A stretch of DNA of 64,000 nt from Malania oleifera (GCF_029873635.1 NC_080421.1:1054001-1118000); one strand, 5' to 3'. Counted from the first letter of the stretch, positions 36,260-49,990 are shown. Notes: generated by a model not told the origin, from the sequence alone. Made by a program: numbers and translations.

Positions 36260-37743
36260 TGTCTATCACAAGTTGGCTCATACTTGAGTTAAGCCTTTGC
36301 CACAGCAGTGGATTAATGTTACCATAATTTGGTCTATCAATGCCTCCCTTAATCTTATTAACAATTGATTGCATTCCTAGCTCTGTGAACTCGCTTATGA
36401 TGTGTTTAGATAAATTTTCAAGATGCTCTAAGCTGGTAGCAAACAGTTTGAAATCTAATTTGCTCACTGCTGGAATCAAGGAGCTGGATTTGAAGGAAAT
36501 CAAAAGATGTACAAATTTCCAGGAAAGAGGATTCCCTTTTAGATATTTAGCGATTCCCCTAGCAGCTTCTAGATTGAATAAATGCATTATGCCCCCTTGA
36601 TTAATAGGATTTTTGGCCTTCTGAGTGGCTGGCCAAATCACACAATATCCTATGCGGGAAAGTTGGAATTGATTAACTCTGTAATTCCCGCGGCCTCTAG
36701 TTGCCTGGAAAGAGGTCTGTTTGCTTGCCTAAAAATGAAGGGGGCCTGGGTGTTTTTGATTTAAAAGCCCGGAACAAAACCCTCCTCACTTGTACTTTAT
36801 GGAATATTCAGGAAAAGAAGGACTCGTTATGGTCTAAATGGATCCACCAGATTTATCTAAAGGGTTCAAGTCTTTGGGAGATGGTAGCAAACCATGATGA
36901 CTCCCCTCTATTTGAAAAACTTGTTGATCTAAAGAACCCAATTCTGCAGGTTTGTGGAGACCGGCTGGCTGCTGGAAATTTACTAAACCAGTGGGTTAGT
37001 GATGGACAGATCCTTACTTCTCATATTTACAATTTTTGGAAAGATAAAGGAAGTTGGTTCCTTGGCATAAGGAGGTGTGGAAGTGTGGGAGTACGCCTAA
37101 ACATGCTTTCACCTTTGGTTTGGAATCAAAGGGAAGCTGCTTACAAATGACAAGCTGATGGGAGATGGTATAAACCGTGAGTGTGTTTTTTGTAAAGCAG
37201 ATGTTGAAACAAATGAACACCAGTTCTTTAAATGCAGGTTCTCTAAAATTGCTTGGGATTTGGTTCGTGATTGGTTGGGTCTTACTAGGGCCATGACTAC
37301 GCTGAAAGCTGCTCTAGAATGGCTTTATAAGAAAGCTAAAGGCACTGGGATTCAAGCTTTTGGAAAGAAAGTTTGCTTGGCGACCACTGTTTACTTTATT
37401 TGGCATTTTAGAAATAGAAAGAAATTTGAAGGAAAGGATATTGGCCGGAGGAATTGCTAAAAGTGATCCAAAGTCATACCTATAGGCTGGTTTATGATAG
37501 ATATGACCTCTTCACTTTAGACTAATTCCCCTTTGGGAGTTTTTGATTTGTACTTTTAGGTGTTCTGTGTATTAGTTTTGCCCGTAGTTAAATTAGCTTC
37601 GGGCTTTACATTTCCTAGTTCTGGGAGTACTTGTATTGCTTTGTTTTTGTGAGTGGGGCTTGGTTCCCCTTGTCCTGGGTATGCTCAGTGTATACAATAT
37701 TCTCTTTTGATCAACATATATACTTACGGATAACAAAAAAAAA
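36260..37743 (+). mobile_element. L1-type LINE, 5'-truncated ORF2 C-terminal half
   Basis: Pieces of a plant L1 ORF2 lie in order: the end of reverse transcriptase (SVNSLMMCLDKFS, FPFRYLAIPLAASRLN, SYAGKLELINSVI), the following region (LPKNEGGLGVFDLKARNKTL, DSLWSKWIHQIYLKG), and the zinc-binding end domain (NRECVFCKADVETNEHQFFK, then CRFSKIAWDLV). A 3' UTR of about 280 bp ends in AACAAAAAAAAA. The frame changes several times (for example near 36600, 36720 and 37060), so it is inactive. Its 3' end resembles the tail of the L1 at 31492, suggesting the same family. The left edge is uncertain. Confidence 0.82.
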
Positions 37744-37744
37744 T

Positions 37745-37978
37745 TGATTGTTATCGAGTTATATATGGTTTCGAACACATAATGTTAATTGCTTGCTACA
37801 TTGATAATTGTGGTTAATATTATAACAGTTTAAGTACACAAAGATGTCACGTGCATGCCTGAGATCTCCCATTTATAACAATTTTCAAATATATACCTTT
37901 TAAGTAATCACGGTTTTCCTTCGCCATAAGTGAAAGATTTTCTAATAAAGTTTAGGAGATGCCGTCCTCTTTTTTTTT

Positions 37979-38019
<41 letters not shown>

Positions 38020-38691
38020 CTTAAATATGAGTTACGACTCAATAATTTCCAATTTTAGGAGAAAAGATAGAATGAAAAAAAACAAAAAACTTATGAGATT
38101 TAAATAAAATATCTCATTGTATTGCTCTTCTAACCTAAAAAAGAAAATATATAATTATTTGCATTGCCCTGTCCTTTACATAAACAAAATATTGAATTGC
38201 ATCACTATTTCAATATTCTTAATTACTTGCAGTAAAAATTTATAATCAAATCTCACTTTTGAATCCAACCCCAACAGCAATTAATTAATTATATATATAT
38301 GCAACTAATTAGTCCACACACACACACATATATATATATATATACGCACACCTTAACTAGGGATTCCACGATAACAGGAAAAGGAAAGACACTTCATGCA
38401 CAGGACCTACTATCAGAGGTGCCAGCTTTTCCCCGGCCTACCTAGCCTGCTTTGAAATTCAAAAGCAACTTTTTATCTAGAAAAACGTGTATATATATTA
38501 TATATAGGAGTTAGGGTATGTGCATATTTTGATAAAATATTTTGTAGGGCAGTACAATAATATTTTATAGACATATGATCATAAAATGGAAAATAATTTC
38601 CAAACGTGTATCTCGCATAATAGATTCTATGATTTGATTTTTAAGTAATTTATAGAGTCGATAATGTTGCCTTCTTTCCTATTGAGAATCA
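37745..38691. other. AT-rich spacer
   Basis: AT microsatellites lie at 37982-38018 and 38324-38345, with a short CA run at 38315. No gene is seen. Confidence 0.5.
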
Positions 38692-41600
38692 TGTTGTGGA
38701 TCATCTACCTTAATCTAAGACTTTTCATTTGTATATTCATTGACCTGTAATTGTCGTAGTTTAGTTCTTTCCATTCATTTGTAATCAATCAATACATGTA
38801 ATTAACATATACGAATATGTAAATACATCTATATATGAAATTGACTCACCACTGAAAGGTGTGATGGTTTCCAAACACTCGCATGGTATCAAAGCTCTTG
38901 CGGATTAGCCTCCCACGATCCTACCTCCCTTCCTATGATTGTTGAACCCTCCACTCTTCTCCCTTTCAACACCCTAATCTACATGGTTATAATCAAACTT
39001 TCCTCCTCCTACTATCTCCTATGGAAGAGTCAATTGCTTCCTCTCTTAGAAAGCCAAGAACTAACGGCCATGTGGATGCCCCCACCCCGTTTTGACCCTA
39101 TGGTCTTAGACACCAAACGTCAAACATGTGGCATGGAAAACTACAGACCAACGTCTCCTTAGCCTTCTATTGTCCTCCCTCACTGAGGAGGCCATGGCTG
39201 AAGTCATGGGTCTCTCCACCTCATGCGAGGTTTGGGTTGCCTTAGAGAACACCTTCAACCACTGCTCCAAGGCCCGTGAAATCTGTCTCAAGGATGATTT
39301 GCAACTCATGAAACGCGGCGCCAAGTCAATTTCGGAGTATGCCCGAGCCTTCAAGGCCCTTTGTGCTCAGCTACACGTAATCAGACAACTCGTTGATGGC
39401 ACCAACAAGGTGCACTGGTTCCTCCGAGGTCTTGGCTCAGAATTCTCAAGCTTTTCCACGACACAAATGGCTCTCACCCCTTTACCCTGTTTTTTTGACT
39501 TGGTGCCCAAAGTAAAGAGCTTTAAGCTCTTTCAAAAATTGTTCGAGCCTGCTGCCCTGCCCACTGCAGTGTTCACTGTTACTCATTGCAACCCTACGAA
39601 GCCAAACTAGAGGAACAATTCCTCCCCAACCAACAAGGCCGAACTGGTGGCTATGGAAGAGGACAGGAACGCTCCTCTTCTAGAAGACGCACCCTCGCGT
39701 TTCCAAATATGCCGCGTGGAGGATCACTATGCGGATCGATGCAGGCAAAGATATGATCCCCATGGTCATGCCTCTAAAGCTCAACTTGTCGAAGCCCTAA
39801 CATCATTGTGTTCCATCTCCGGAAATGAGGCCTCGGACTGGTATTTAGACACAGGGGCTTCGGACGACATGACTCCAGCCCAATCCAACTTGGATCAGTC
39901 CACTTCTTATATGGGTAAGGATTGTGTTATTGTCCAGAATGGTGTGTCCCTACTCATTACCCACACCGGTAAAATTTCACCTTCCTTTGATTTTCAACTA
40001 TTAGCTGTTTTGGTTGTTCCTCACATCACTAAAAATATTTTGTCCATTAGTAAATTAACGATTGATTTTCCGTTATCCATTACATTTACTAATAATTTTT
40101 TCACTATTCAGAATCGCCAAATAGGAAAGATGGCGACTTATATGTGCTAGAACGCGGAAATTCCGCTTTTGTTTCTATCCTCCAAAATAAATCTCTTCAT
40201 GCTTCATATGATTTATGGCATGCTCGCCTTGGACTTGTGAAAAAAAACACAGCTTTATCTTAGCTCTTTATTGTCATCTTTTGTGTTTTGTAGTACATGT
40301 CAAATTGCTAAGAATCACCGTTTGCCTTATACTCGTAATGAACATCGATCGTCAAAAGTGTTAGATCTTATTCATTGCGATATATGGGGCCCTTCACTTG
40401 TAAAGTAAAATTTAGGTTTTGCATACTATATTTTATTTGTTGACGATTATTCCCGTTTCACTTGGCTTTACCCATTGAAATTGAAATGTGACTTCTATAA
40501 TACTTGTCTTCAATTTCAAAAAATTGTGGAAAATCAACATTCTACTTGTATACAAATTTTTCAAACTGATGGTGGTGCAAAATTCACTAGCAACTGCTTT
40601 AAAGCACATCTTAGTACCTTTGGCATTCATCATCAACTCTCTTATCCATATACACCCACACAAAATAGTCACGCCAAAAGGAAATACCGTCATGTGACAG
40701 AGATAGGCCTGACCCTCATTTTCCATTCTCTCATTCCTACTCACTTCTGGGTTGACGCTTTTAGCATTGCTGCTTACATCATCAATCGTTTGCCCGTACC
40801 GTTTCACGGAGGTAACTTTTTTTTTTTTGAATTTTTGTATGGTTCCTCTCCAAATAATGAATACTTTCACCCCTTTGGTTGTCGTGTTTATCCTTGTTTA
40901 TGTGATTACATGACTAACAAATTTTCTCTTGTAGTATTCTTTGCATTTTTATGGGTTACAGTTCCTCTTATAAAGGGTTTCATTGTCTTGACCCCACCAC
41001 CTCTAGACTTTATATTGCCTGACATGTCTAATTTGTTCAGAACCACTTCCCATTCCAACATATATACTTCCCAGGATCAACCCATATCCTCCCTCCTAAT
41101 CTCAAATTTTTTTGGAACCCAGTCTTCCCTATGCAGACATACCCCTGCCTTCTGCTGCACCATATTCCTAACACATTCATCAATTCGAATCCACCCCATA
41201 TATTATTTGTTCTGATCCAGTGGATGAGTCTTAATTTGCAGTGTAACATCCTGAACCCGAAAGTGGGGTTCAGCAGGTTATTCTAAATAAATCTCTGATA
41301 CCATAATATAAAACGGCGAAAGATCTCCATAATAAATTACCAGAGTACTAATTTATACAACCCAAAAAGATGTATCCTTCCATCCATATTACATAGCTAG
41401 AAAATAAAATAAACAAAATACATTTGAGTTCTACAATCACCACTTTAAGCTATACTATCACCCCACTCTGGAGCTCGTTAGGCTCGATTATAAGATGGTC
41501 CTGAAAAATAAATTGTATGATGGGGTGTGACACCTCTTAGTAAGGATGGAATAAATTATTATCAATGTGTGACAACATGAGTTTGTGTATACAAAATATA

Positions 41601-42426
41601 CTTGTTTATTAATTAACAGCAACACTAAGGACACTTGTAACTATACTCACACACATTCAACATCAATCATACCACAGAATCTAAATACACATAAACCACA
41701 ACACATCCACATTTACCATACATTAAATCCACATTCATGCACTCACACCCATAATTGAAAATGCACATTTACTTCACAACCCGTGGTTCTTAGGGCATTC
41801 CTCCCCATCATTCCCCCCATGTTCTTACTTCACACACTTCCACAGTCACAACACACACAACCCTATTCATAGTAAAACAGTAAGACGACCTCCTCATGCC
41901 TGCCAACGCTTTACCCCATCTATGTAAATGACAATATAACGACCTCCTCAAATCCTGCCAACGTTATATTGCGATTTATAACAGGTACAATATAACGAAC
42001 TCCTCACTCCCGCCAACGTTTTATTGCAATTTATATGAATAACAACACAATACCATAACTTTAATTAAGCATAAATTTCTTTGTCATGCCACACGATTTG
42101 AGTGTTTTTCATAATTATATAAAAACTGGAAAACATGTCATTTTATACCCAATATCTGTTTTACCGAAAATACCGGTTTAATTATCTCCTCCATTTATTT
42201 AACTCAAATATGTATTTAAAGGAAAAATAGAGATAACAATTCCTACTCACTTTAATTCTTTACAAAATACGTATAATAAATCAAACCAATAATTTGAACC
42301 GGTCAAAACATTCAGAAAATCTACTACAATAATCCATAAATCAAATACTTTAATTCAATTTGATCAACTTTAAAATAACAATTATTGTAAAATCCTTAGG
42401 TTCACAAACACCAATTTAATTAACTC

Positions 42427-42479
<53 letters not shown>

Positions 42480-42877
42480 TCAAAATCCAACTCATATGCT
42501 AGAATATTCAGAAAAACGTGTATACAATTCCTATAATCTCATATTACAATTTAATTGGTTAAATTATAAAAATTCCTGACGTAATTTATTTCCCTTACTT
42601 TGGCCCTGGAGTGGTGCCTAAGACGACCCTACAACAAATCCACTCTAGTTAACTTGTTAAGGATTGAAGCCGAGACTTCGTGGTGGTGTTCGTTTTTTGA
42701 TTCGGCTTACGGATGAAGAAATAATCTAGAGAGAGAGTGGGAGAGTGTGAGGATAGAGAGAGTGAGAGAGACGTTGAAAGAGATAGAGAGGGTGAAGCAC
42801 GACCGGGGGGGGGGGGGGCTTTGAAATTAAAATTTAAACTTCCTAAAGAAGTTTCTTACTTACAAATAATATATTAA

Positions 42878-42930
<53 letters not shown>

Positions 42931-43667
42931 CTTATTCCAATATGTTTTATTATCTTTATCATACTATTCATTTTATTTATTTATTTAATTAATTAATTTA
43001 ATATAATAATAATATTTTTTTCCTGAGTTACTGCATGCAGGCAGCTAATTCTCATGCAGGTCCATTTCTATCACACTTAAACCTTAGACCGACTTCTTTT
43101 GAGCCCATCACTGAGTTGTGTATCATTGCTCGCACTCCTATTGTAGTTGCTCCGTTGGGCTCCCATCTTATCCTCGCATGAGACAAAGCCAACATTTTCA
43201 AAACTTGCCACCAACGCATCTCAGCCTTGTGGGATTCTCTAGACCTCTTTCTGCTCTTCTTGCATCCATTGAGCCTAAAGGATTCAAATTTTTTGTTAAG
43301 AATCCTGCTTGACTTGCCGCCATTGATGAAGAAGTTCAATCCCTACAAAATAATCGTACCTAGATTTTGGTTCCTCGACTCGCCAACACCAACATTGTGG
43401 GTTCCAAATGGATGTTTCGGACCAAATACTTTCCCGATCGATTCATCGAGCATCTCAAAGCTCATCTTGTTGCTAAGGGCAACACATAGGTACCTGGTCT
43501 TGACTACATTGACACCTTTAGTATTGTCATCAATGCTACCACTGTTCGTGTTGTACTTTCTTATTATGATCAACAAATGACCTCTTCGCCAACTTGATGT
43601 CAAAAATGCGTTCCTCAACAACCATCTCAGTAAACATGTTTATATGGAACAACCCCTGGGCATATTG
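38692..43667 (+). mobile_element. Ty1-copia element, broken and truncated
   Basis: A probable 5' LTR of about 190 bp (38692-38883) is followed at once by the primer site TGGTATCAAAGC. Parts in order are a gag of the UBN2 type (IKLSSSYYLLWKSQLLPLL; 39128-39600), a protease-like DWYLDTGASDDMT (39836), integrase (DDYSRFTWLYPLK, FQTDGGAKFTSN, SYPYTPTQNSHAKR; to about 40830) and the first part of reverse transcriptase (43227-43660). A gypsy solo LTR interrupts it at 41242-43035, and an antisense gypsy element truncates it at 43668. It is a fossil with many breaks. Confidence 0.85.
41242..43035 (-). repeat. Gypsy-type solo LTR, antisense, inside the copia element, TSD TGCAG
   Basis: The repeat starts TGTAACATCCTG and ends near TTACTGCA. 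TGCAG lies on both sides (41237-41241 and 43036-43040). It holds the conserved block as its complement ('ggtgtgacacctcttagtaa', 41523) and several microsatellites: (AAT)n at 42427-42479, a G run at about 42807-42818, and AT runs at 42880-42930. Copia sequence resumes on the right. Confidence 0.78.
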
Positions 43668-46600
43668 TGTAGTGACCTGCCTATTTTACCCTGATACCAA
43701 TATAGCAAAATCAACCTGAACCCGTGGGTGCCGGGAATGCACCTGTTATACACAGCAGACACCTAAGCAGCGAAAAACATAGATTACATTCACAACAAAT
43801 AGTACTAGAGTTTCACTACAATCCATAACATTTCTGTACATATAAATAAACAATCCTCCAAAAGACCAAAAGGAAAACTAGGATCATAATCCAAAAACCA
43901 TCTGACCCTAGCTCAGTAACTCACCCTCCTACCGGGGTGGTATGAACTGCCTCTACCGACGTGGAGCTCAGTTTTCCTGTCTATCTGGATTCCTTGAAAT
44001 GTTTTGTAAGTTGGGGTGAGACACCTCTCAGTAAGGGATATAAACTAATATCAATTATGTGGTGGTATGAGTATATTCGTACTATAATAGATAAACAATA
44101 CATATCACATGTTTGGATAAAAAATTGATGATATAATACTGGATAAAACATACATAATCATGATCATGCTAAATCATAGTGAATTTCAGATATTATAAAA
44201 TCATTTGTCATAACTGATGGTACTGAAATATTACTCAGGATGGATAGCTAGCTGATGTCATGTATTACTCCCATAACTGGGTTGTGCAACCCGAAGGCGG
44301 GACCTGACAATGGCTGGCTGACCATTGCCAAGTCAAATGTGTCTGTAAGTATGATGAGCCCGCCCCACCCTGGTCCGTACTGCTAGGGGGACGTCTACAA
44401 CACTACACTGAAGTCACATCGACTATCCATCTCCCACACTCTCTACTAGTAAGTGTGGTGGCACTAATTTGAACTGAACTGAATAGCTTCGGTACCGAGC
44501 TTTGAATAATGATCTAAACTAAACCATCTAGGTTTTGATAACATATAGTACGTTTACAAATACTGATTTAACAAGAAACTAAATTGATAGCATTTTTCTA
44601 AATTCTGACATATCATATATAATCACGGCCTTGCACCGAAAACATACATAATTAGAGCCTTGCACCGGCTATCAATCACTACCTTGTGCCGAGCATATTA
44701 TAACATACTGAACTAAAATTTGTACTGTTTATCATAAAATACTGAAACCATAATTTCCTGTATTATTTATGGTTTTCCTGAAAAACTGTTGTAAACATGC
44801 TTTTATTGAAAATCTGACATAACATAATATATGTAATATGATACTCATGTCACAGAGTTTTAAATAGTATTAAAACTGAATACCTAAGCTGAATATGATT
44901 CTGATTAAATATTTTAAAACCGTTTTCTTGTTCAACAACAATATTCTCAAATATTCTGATATAACAAACATAATTACTGTAAATACATGCTGTTTTAAAA
45001 TAATAAATTTCATAAAAATAAACTGAGTTAATTTATTCCCTTACTTGGCTACTGAGAAACCCCCAAATCTAACTAAATCTGCACCTATGATGTTCCCAAC
45101 TCAAAACACTGAAATCAACATTTTCCCAACAAATCCTAGTATTATTTCACCTAACACATTTCCTTCAATCCAGAAGCACCAAATACCTTATAAAACTTAA
45201 AATAATTAACTTACCCAAATTTTGGGATGGTGCCCAAGTTGGTCTAACCAATGATCTACTCTAGCAGATATGAAGAGAATCTTCCTAGGAGTAGCGTGGC
45301 AACTTTAGTTTGTCGAACCGGTGAAGAACCAGGCCAAAAATCTAGAGAGAAGGCAGAGGGGGACGGGTTTTAGAGAGAGAAAATAATCTGTATGTGATTC
45401 TCTTGCAGAAAATGAATTCTTGGCCTTTTATAGAAATGCTTGTCCATATCGCCTCGTCGACGAGTCACGACTCCTCGTCAACAAGTCCAAGAAGGAGTTT
45501 CATCGACGAACTCTTACCCCTCGTCGACGAAATTCAGACCCTGAAATAGCCCTCTCGATAACTTCTCGTCGATGAGATGCATGTCCACGTTGATGAGCCC
45601 AAGAAGCTCCTTCGTCGATGAACGCAGCTCGTCGACGAGACCCTGCCGAATTCCTCCTTTAAAATGTCCTTTTATCCTTTCTCTTATTATTTAATTGCTA
45701 TAATTCACCGGGTCTCTACATTCTCCCCTCATAAAAATTTCTTCCTCGAAATTAACTATCTGTATTGACACCCTCCTTTAAAGAAAAATGGCTACTTATT
45801 TTATTACTTACCCTCACCTGTGGCGGAAGAATACCATGGTTACATTAAGGGTCTTGGGAGATTACAAATGCATAACTAAAATTCTCCTAAAACCAAAATA
45901 CTACCTACTACCAAAAGATTATTACATGTACCGATTAACCTTCAAAAGGGACATTGCATACTTACTTGCATCTATTCCTAATTACTACTGAACCCCATTA
46001 AATAAATGCAGGTATTTCTGTCGTATCTGCTCCTCAAACTCCCATGAAGATTCCTCTATCGCATGATTTCTCCACAGGACTTTTACTAAAGTAATCTTCT
46101 TATTGTGCAATTCTTGTTCTTTCTTGTCCAGAATCTGCACTGGTACCTCCTCATATGTCAGAGTATCCTTGAGCTCTAACTCACAATAACTGATCACATG
46201 TGAGGGGTTTGGGACGTATTTCCTCAACATGAAAACATGGAATACATTGTGTATTCTGGAGAAAACAAGTGGGAAAGCTAGCCTGCAGGCTACTGACCCC
46301 ACTCTCTCAAGGATCTCAAATGGACCAATAAACCTAGGACTAAGCTTACCCTTCCTTCCAAATCTTATAACTCCCTTTAATGGAGGTATTTTCAGAAACA
46401 CATGATCTCCCACATCAAATTTCCAGTTTCCTGTAGCGAGTATCAGCGTAACTCTTTTTCCAGCTCTAAGCTGCATTGATCTTGTCTCTAATGAGCCAAA
46501 CTTTATCATATACTTGCTACACTAGATCTGGCCCCACAACTCGCCGCTCACCCATTTCATCCCAGTATAATGGGGAACAACACTTTCTTCCTTACAACGC

Positions 46601-47534
46601 TTCATAAGGTGTCATCCTGATGCTGGCTTGATAGTTATTATTGTACGCAAACTCCACCAGTGGCATATACTGGGTCCAACTACCCCCGAACTCCAGCACA
46701 CAAGCCCGTAGAATATCTTTAAGAATTTGGATCATCGTTTTAGTCTAACCATCTGTCTAAGGATGAAAGGCTATGCTGAAAGATAATTGAGACCCCAGAA
46801 TCTCCTGCAAGCTCTTCCAAAACCGTGACATGAAATGTGGGTCTCGGTCTGATACTATAGACACTGGCACAGCATGAGAATAGACTATCTCCTAAACATA
46901 AATCTCTACCAGTCTGTCTATGGAGTAGTTGATTTTGATGGGAAGAAAATAGGAGGTCTTCGTTAGATGATCCGCAATCACCCAAATTGCATTTTGACTA
47001 TACAATGCCGATGGTAGATCCGTAACAAAATCCATAGATATGTGATCCCACTTCCACTCTGGAATGAAAAGTGGCTGCAATTGACCCGCCAATCTCTGGT
47101 GCTCAACCTTAACCTGTTGGCACATCAAGCACTATGCTACAAACTCGGCAATCTCCCTTTTCATGCCGCTTTACTTGAAAAATTTTTAAAGTTCCCTATA
47201 CATTTTCATACTGTCAGGATGAACTGTGTATAGAGATATGTGAGCCACCTCTAAAATTGTTCTCCTAATATCAGCATCTGCAGGCACACATAATCTAGTG
47301 CGAAACCTCAGAGCTCTATCATTCGATATACTGAATTCCTCTCCCTGACCGCCCTGTACTCTGGCTATTACCTCTGCTAATTCTGAGTCCTTTTTCTGAG
47401 TAGCTTTAATCATTTCTTGTAATGTAGGCTGCACCATTAAGTTGACAATAAATGCCTGAGGATCACTCTCTACCAACTCTACACCGAGTCTCTCCAGATC
47501 CATTTGGATCGAATGCTGAGCCTTCATGGCTGCC
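43668..47534 (-). mobile_element. Ty3-gypsy chromovirus (Tekay/Del type), 3' half with LTR, broken
   Basis: In window coordinates the 3' LTR is 43668-45720 (starts TGTAGTGACC, ends GGGTCTCTACA). Next is the complement of a polypurine tract ('ttctcccctcata', 45721). Integrase pieces follow on the minus strand: C-terminal and chromodomain-like part (45985-46509: FDVGDHVFLK, GKLSPRFIGPFEI, VFHVFMLRKYV, YEEVPVQILDKKE), catalytic-core part (46740-47128: WKWDHISMDFVTDLP) and N-terminal part (47186-47527). RT, protease and gag are missing. It landed in the copia RT at its left end. It is a fossil with several breaks. Confidence 0.85.
44301..44334 (-). other. Conserved LTR hairpin, copy 2
   Basis: In the LTR sense direction the arms are GACTTGGCAATGGT and GCCATTGTCAGGTC with loop CAGCCA. 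All 14 positions pair, three as G-U. Confidence 0.75.
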
Positions 47535-47858
47535 TATAACGACCTGATTTTTCATGCCGTATTATTCTTTTTCTATATATATACTGTAAAATTTCACTGC
47601 TCTGATACTTTCTAATATAAACCAAACCATCATCGCAGACTCGATAAGGACCGTGGAATCTAGAACTCAATACACTACCTATGCAGTGGAAAGCAGAATA
47701 CATATAACCACGTCAATATATATAATACCAGAGTGTTAGAATTTTTCAAAATATGCATACATAACCATTCCCAAAATGCCCTCACTTGTACCTAGGGACT
47801 ACTCAAAAAGTGACTTCCCAAAAGTACTCACCCTATAGACAGGGCAGTACTGTAGTCC
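47535..47858 (-). repeat. Gypsy LTR fragment, antisense, left part
   Basis: The fragment starts TATAACGACCTG and resembles the antisense solo LTR at 1303, for example 'gtactcaccctatagacagg' against the matching stretch near 1533. It is split at 47859 by a solo LTR and resumes at 49991. Confidence 0.7.
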
Positions 47859-47944
47859 TGTAACAACCCAAATAAAAGTTGAATTTAGATAATAAAGAGG
47901 GAGGAAAAATGAAAATAGGAATAGAAGGAAAGCTGCCAAGCTTC

Positions 47945-48125
47945 ATCGACGAACACACGGTCTCGTCGACGAAGACTTTAAGAATTTCGTCAAGAACACA
48001 GGGCTTCGTCACCGAAAAAATACCAAGAGGCGGTTTGGGCTACTCTGAATTTCTTCGACGAATGTAGGGCTTCGTCGAAGAATTTATTGAAGGATTCGTC
48101 GACGAAGTGACGTGTCTCGTCGACA
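47945..48125 (+). promoter_or_regulatory. TCGTCGACGA palindrome array in solo LTR
   Basis: Motifs such as 'ctcgtcgacgaag' (47962), 'attcgtcgacgaagtg' (48094) and 'ctcgtcgac' recur with spacings of a few tens of bases and stop just before the TATA-like box at 48133. Promoter function is inferred from position. Confidence 0.5.
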
Positions 48126-48884
48126 AATCTGACAGTATAAATAGTGGAAAATCGGGATATTTTGTCATTTTCAGCGCTCCTCTCTCTCCTACGCCTCTCT
48201 CTCACTTCTCTTTTTGATTTTGGCCCCGCTAGTCACCGGATTGAAGATTTGGGGCTACCACGACGCTTCTGGAGAAGTTCTCTACGAGTTTGCCGGAACG
48301 GATCGTTGGGAAAACGAAGTTGAAAATCATCCCTAAGTTGAGGTAAAATTTTTTAAGCCAAATTAGACTTTATGGTAGTTATAGGAAATGATGTACGCAT
48401 AAAAATACTGATGTTTAATACTGGGAGTTTTGAGTTTCAGGGTATTGATCAAAAAATCATACGGGGTTAGCTTAGGATATTTTGGGAGCTTTCTTAATAG
48501 TTAGGTAAGGAAATAAATTAAAACAGTTATTTTTCATGCAAATTATTAATAATTATGAGTAAATCTATTTTCAGAAAAGCACATGTTATATTTGTTTATT
48601 ATGAATGAAATGTTTGATTGGGAAAATACTACTATGATGATTAAAATGTATATGTATGTATGAGATGTCAGAAAAGCACGATTTTAGAATATGAAGTATG
48701 ACTTTTAATAGCACATGTGTGGCATTAATATTATTTTACGTGAAATGCATTATGATATGAAAGATTTTACGAGCAAAACATGTTTTCAGGTATTATGAAA
48801 AGATGGATTATGTTGTGATGATTTTGATGAATATATGATAAATGATTTATTTTCAGAATGTATATACCTGAAACGATTCTAACG

Positions 48885-49115
48885 CGAGGCCATGTATTTA
48901 TGTTATCAACACGAGGCCATATTTATGTTTTCGGCACGAGGCCATATTTATGATTTTGGCGCGAGGCCGTATGTATTTATGATTTTGGCGCAAGGCCGTA
49001 TTTATAATTTCAGCGAGAGGTCGTATGTATTTATGATTTCGGCGCGAGACCGTATTTATGATTTCGGCACGAGGATGTATTTATGAAAATGATCAGCATG
49101 AGGCCGCTATTATAT
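48885..49115 (+). repeat. GGCC-cored minisatellite in solo LTR
   Basis: About eight units of roughly 25-30 bp have the form 'tttatgatttcggcgcgagg' followed by CCGTA. Confidence 0.8.
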
Positions 49116-49335
49116 CGTGTATTATATGTTATCAGAACCCGAATGTTAGTTTAGTTCAGTCAGGAGCTCGGTACCGTAGCTATATGTAGATCAAATATCT
49201 ACATTCAGATTAGTGCTAACCATCCCACGAGGGGATGAGAGATGGATAGTCAATGTGACTTTCAGTAGAGTGTGGACGTCCACCTGGCAGTCCGGACCAG
49301 GGTGTGGCGGACCCATCGTACTTACAGACATATTT

Positions 49336-49369
49336 GACTCGGCAGTGGTCGGCCAGCCATTGCTGGGTC
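49336..49369 (+). other. Conserved LTR hairpin, copy 3
   Basis: Arms GACTCGGCAGTGGT and GCCATTGCTGGGTC flank the loop CGGCCA. All 14 positions pair, four as G-U. Pair 5 is C-G here and T-A in copy 1, a compensatory change. Confidence 0.78.
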
Positions 49370-49990
49370 CCGCCTTCGGGCTACACAACTCGTCATGGGG
49401 GGTAATACATGACACCAGCTAGCTATTCATCCTGGATATATGTTTTTAGTATTATCAGTATAACAGATGTTTTATGTATGATATGACTTACTAGAAAATA
49501 CGAAAGCATGTGATTTTTCAGTATGATAGGATGAACGTTTATGAAATATGAAATGTACTGTATACGTATAATTGTATTAAATATTCATATTGCCTCACAG
49601 CTGTATTTAGTTTATTTTCCCTTACTGAGAAGTGTCTTATCCCCAACATTAATTAATTTTTCAGGAGACCCTGAGTGATCGGCGGGTTGTGGCTGCCGTT
49701 GAGTAGGGATATTACCCCGTTAGGAGGGTAAGATTTTGTACTAGGGTCAAAATTATTTTGTGTCTGATTCTAGAGTTAATTTGATCTTTTGGAAGAATGT
49801 AAATGAATAACGTATTTCAGAAATGTAGATAACTCTGGTATTATCTTTTATGATTGGATGTTTGAGATTTTATGTTACTACTGCTAGGTTTTTCGCTGTG
49901 AATGGCAGGTGTCCCCACTACCCACGGGTTCGGGTTGACTTATCCATCTATTATGTGACATTTTATATTAAGAAATTGAGGGACGTTACA

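Larger units (their letters stand above)
47859..49990 (+). repeat. Ty3-gypsy solo LTR, sense, TSD AGTCC
   Basis: The LTR is 2,132 bp, starts TGTAACAACCC and ends GGGACGTTACA. AGTCC lies at 47854-47858 and 49991-49995. In order it carries TCGTCGACGA-type palindromes (47945-48125), a TATA-like 'cagtataaatagtgg' (48131), a GGCC-cored minisatellite (about 48885-49115), the hairpin (49336-49369) and the block 'cttactgagaagtgtcttat' (49620). No internal region is present. It belongs to the same subfamily as the LTR at 62712. Confidence 0.92.

Noticed and set aside
36231-36641. A 136-residue open frame on the minus strand
   Set aside because: It lies opposite recognisable L1 reverse transcriptase sequence and matches no family I know. 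An inverted 5' end of the L1 was considered but cannot be shown.
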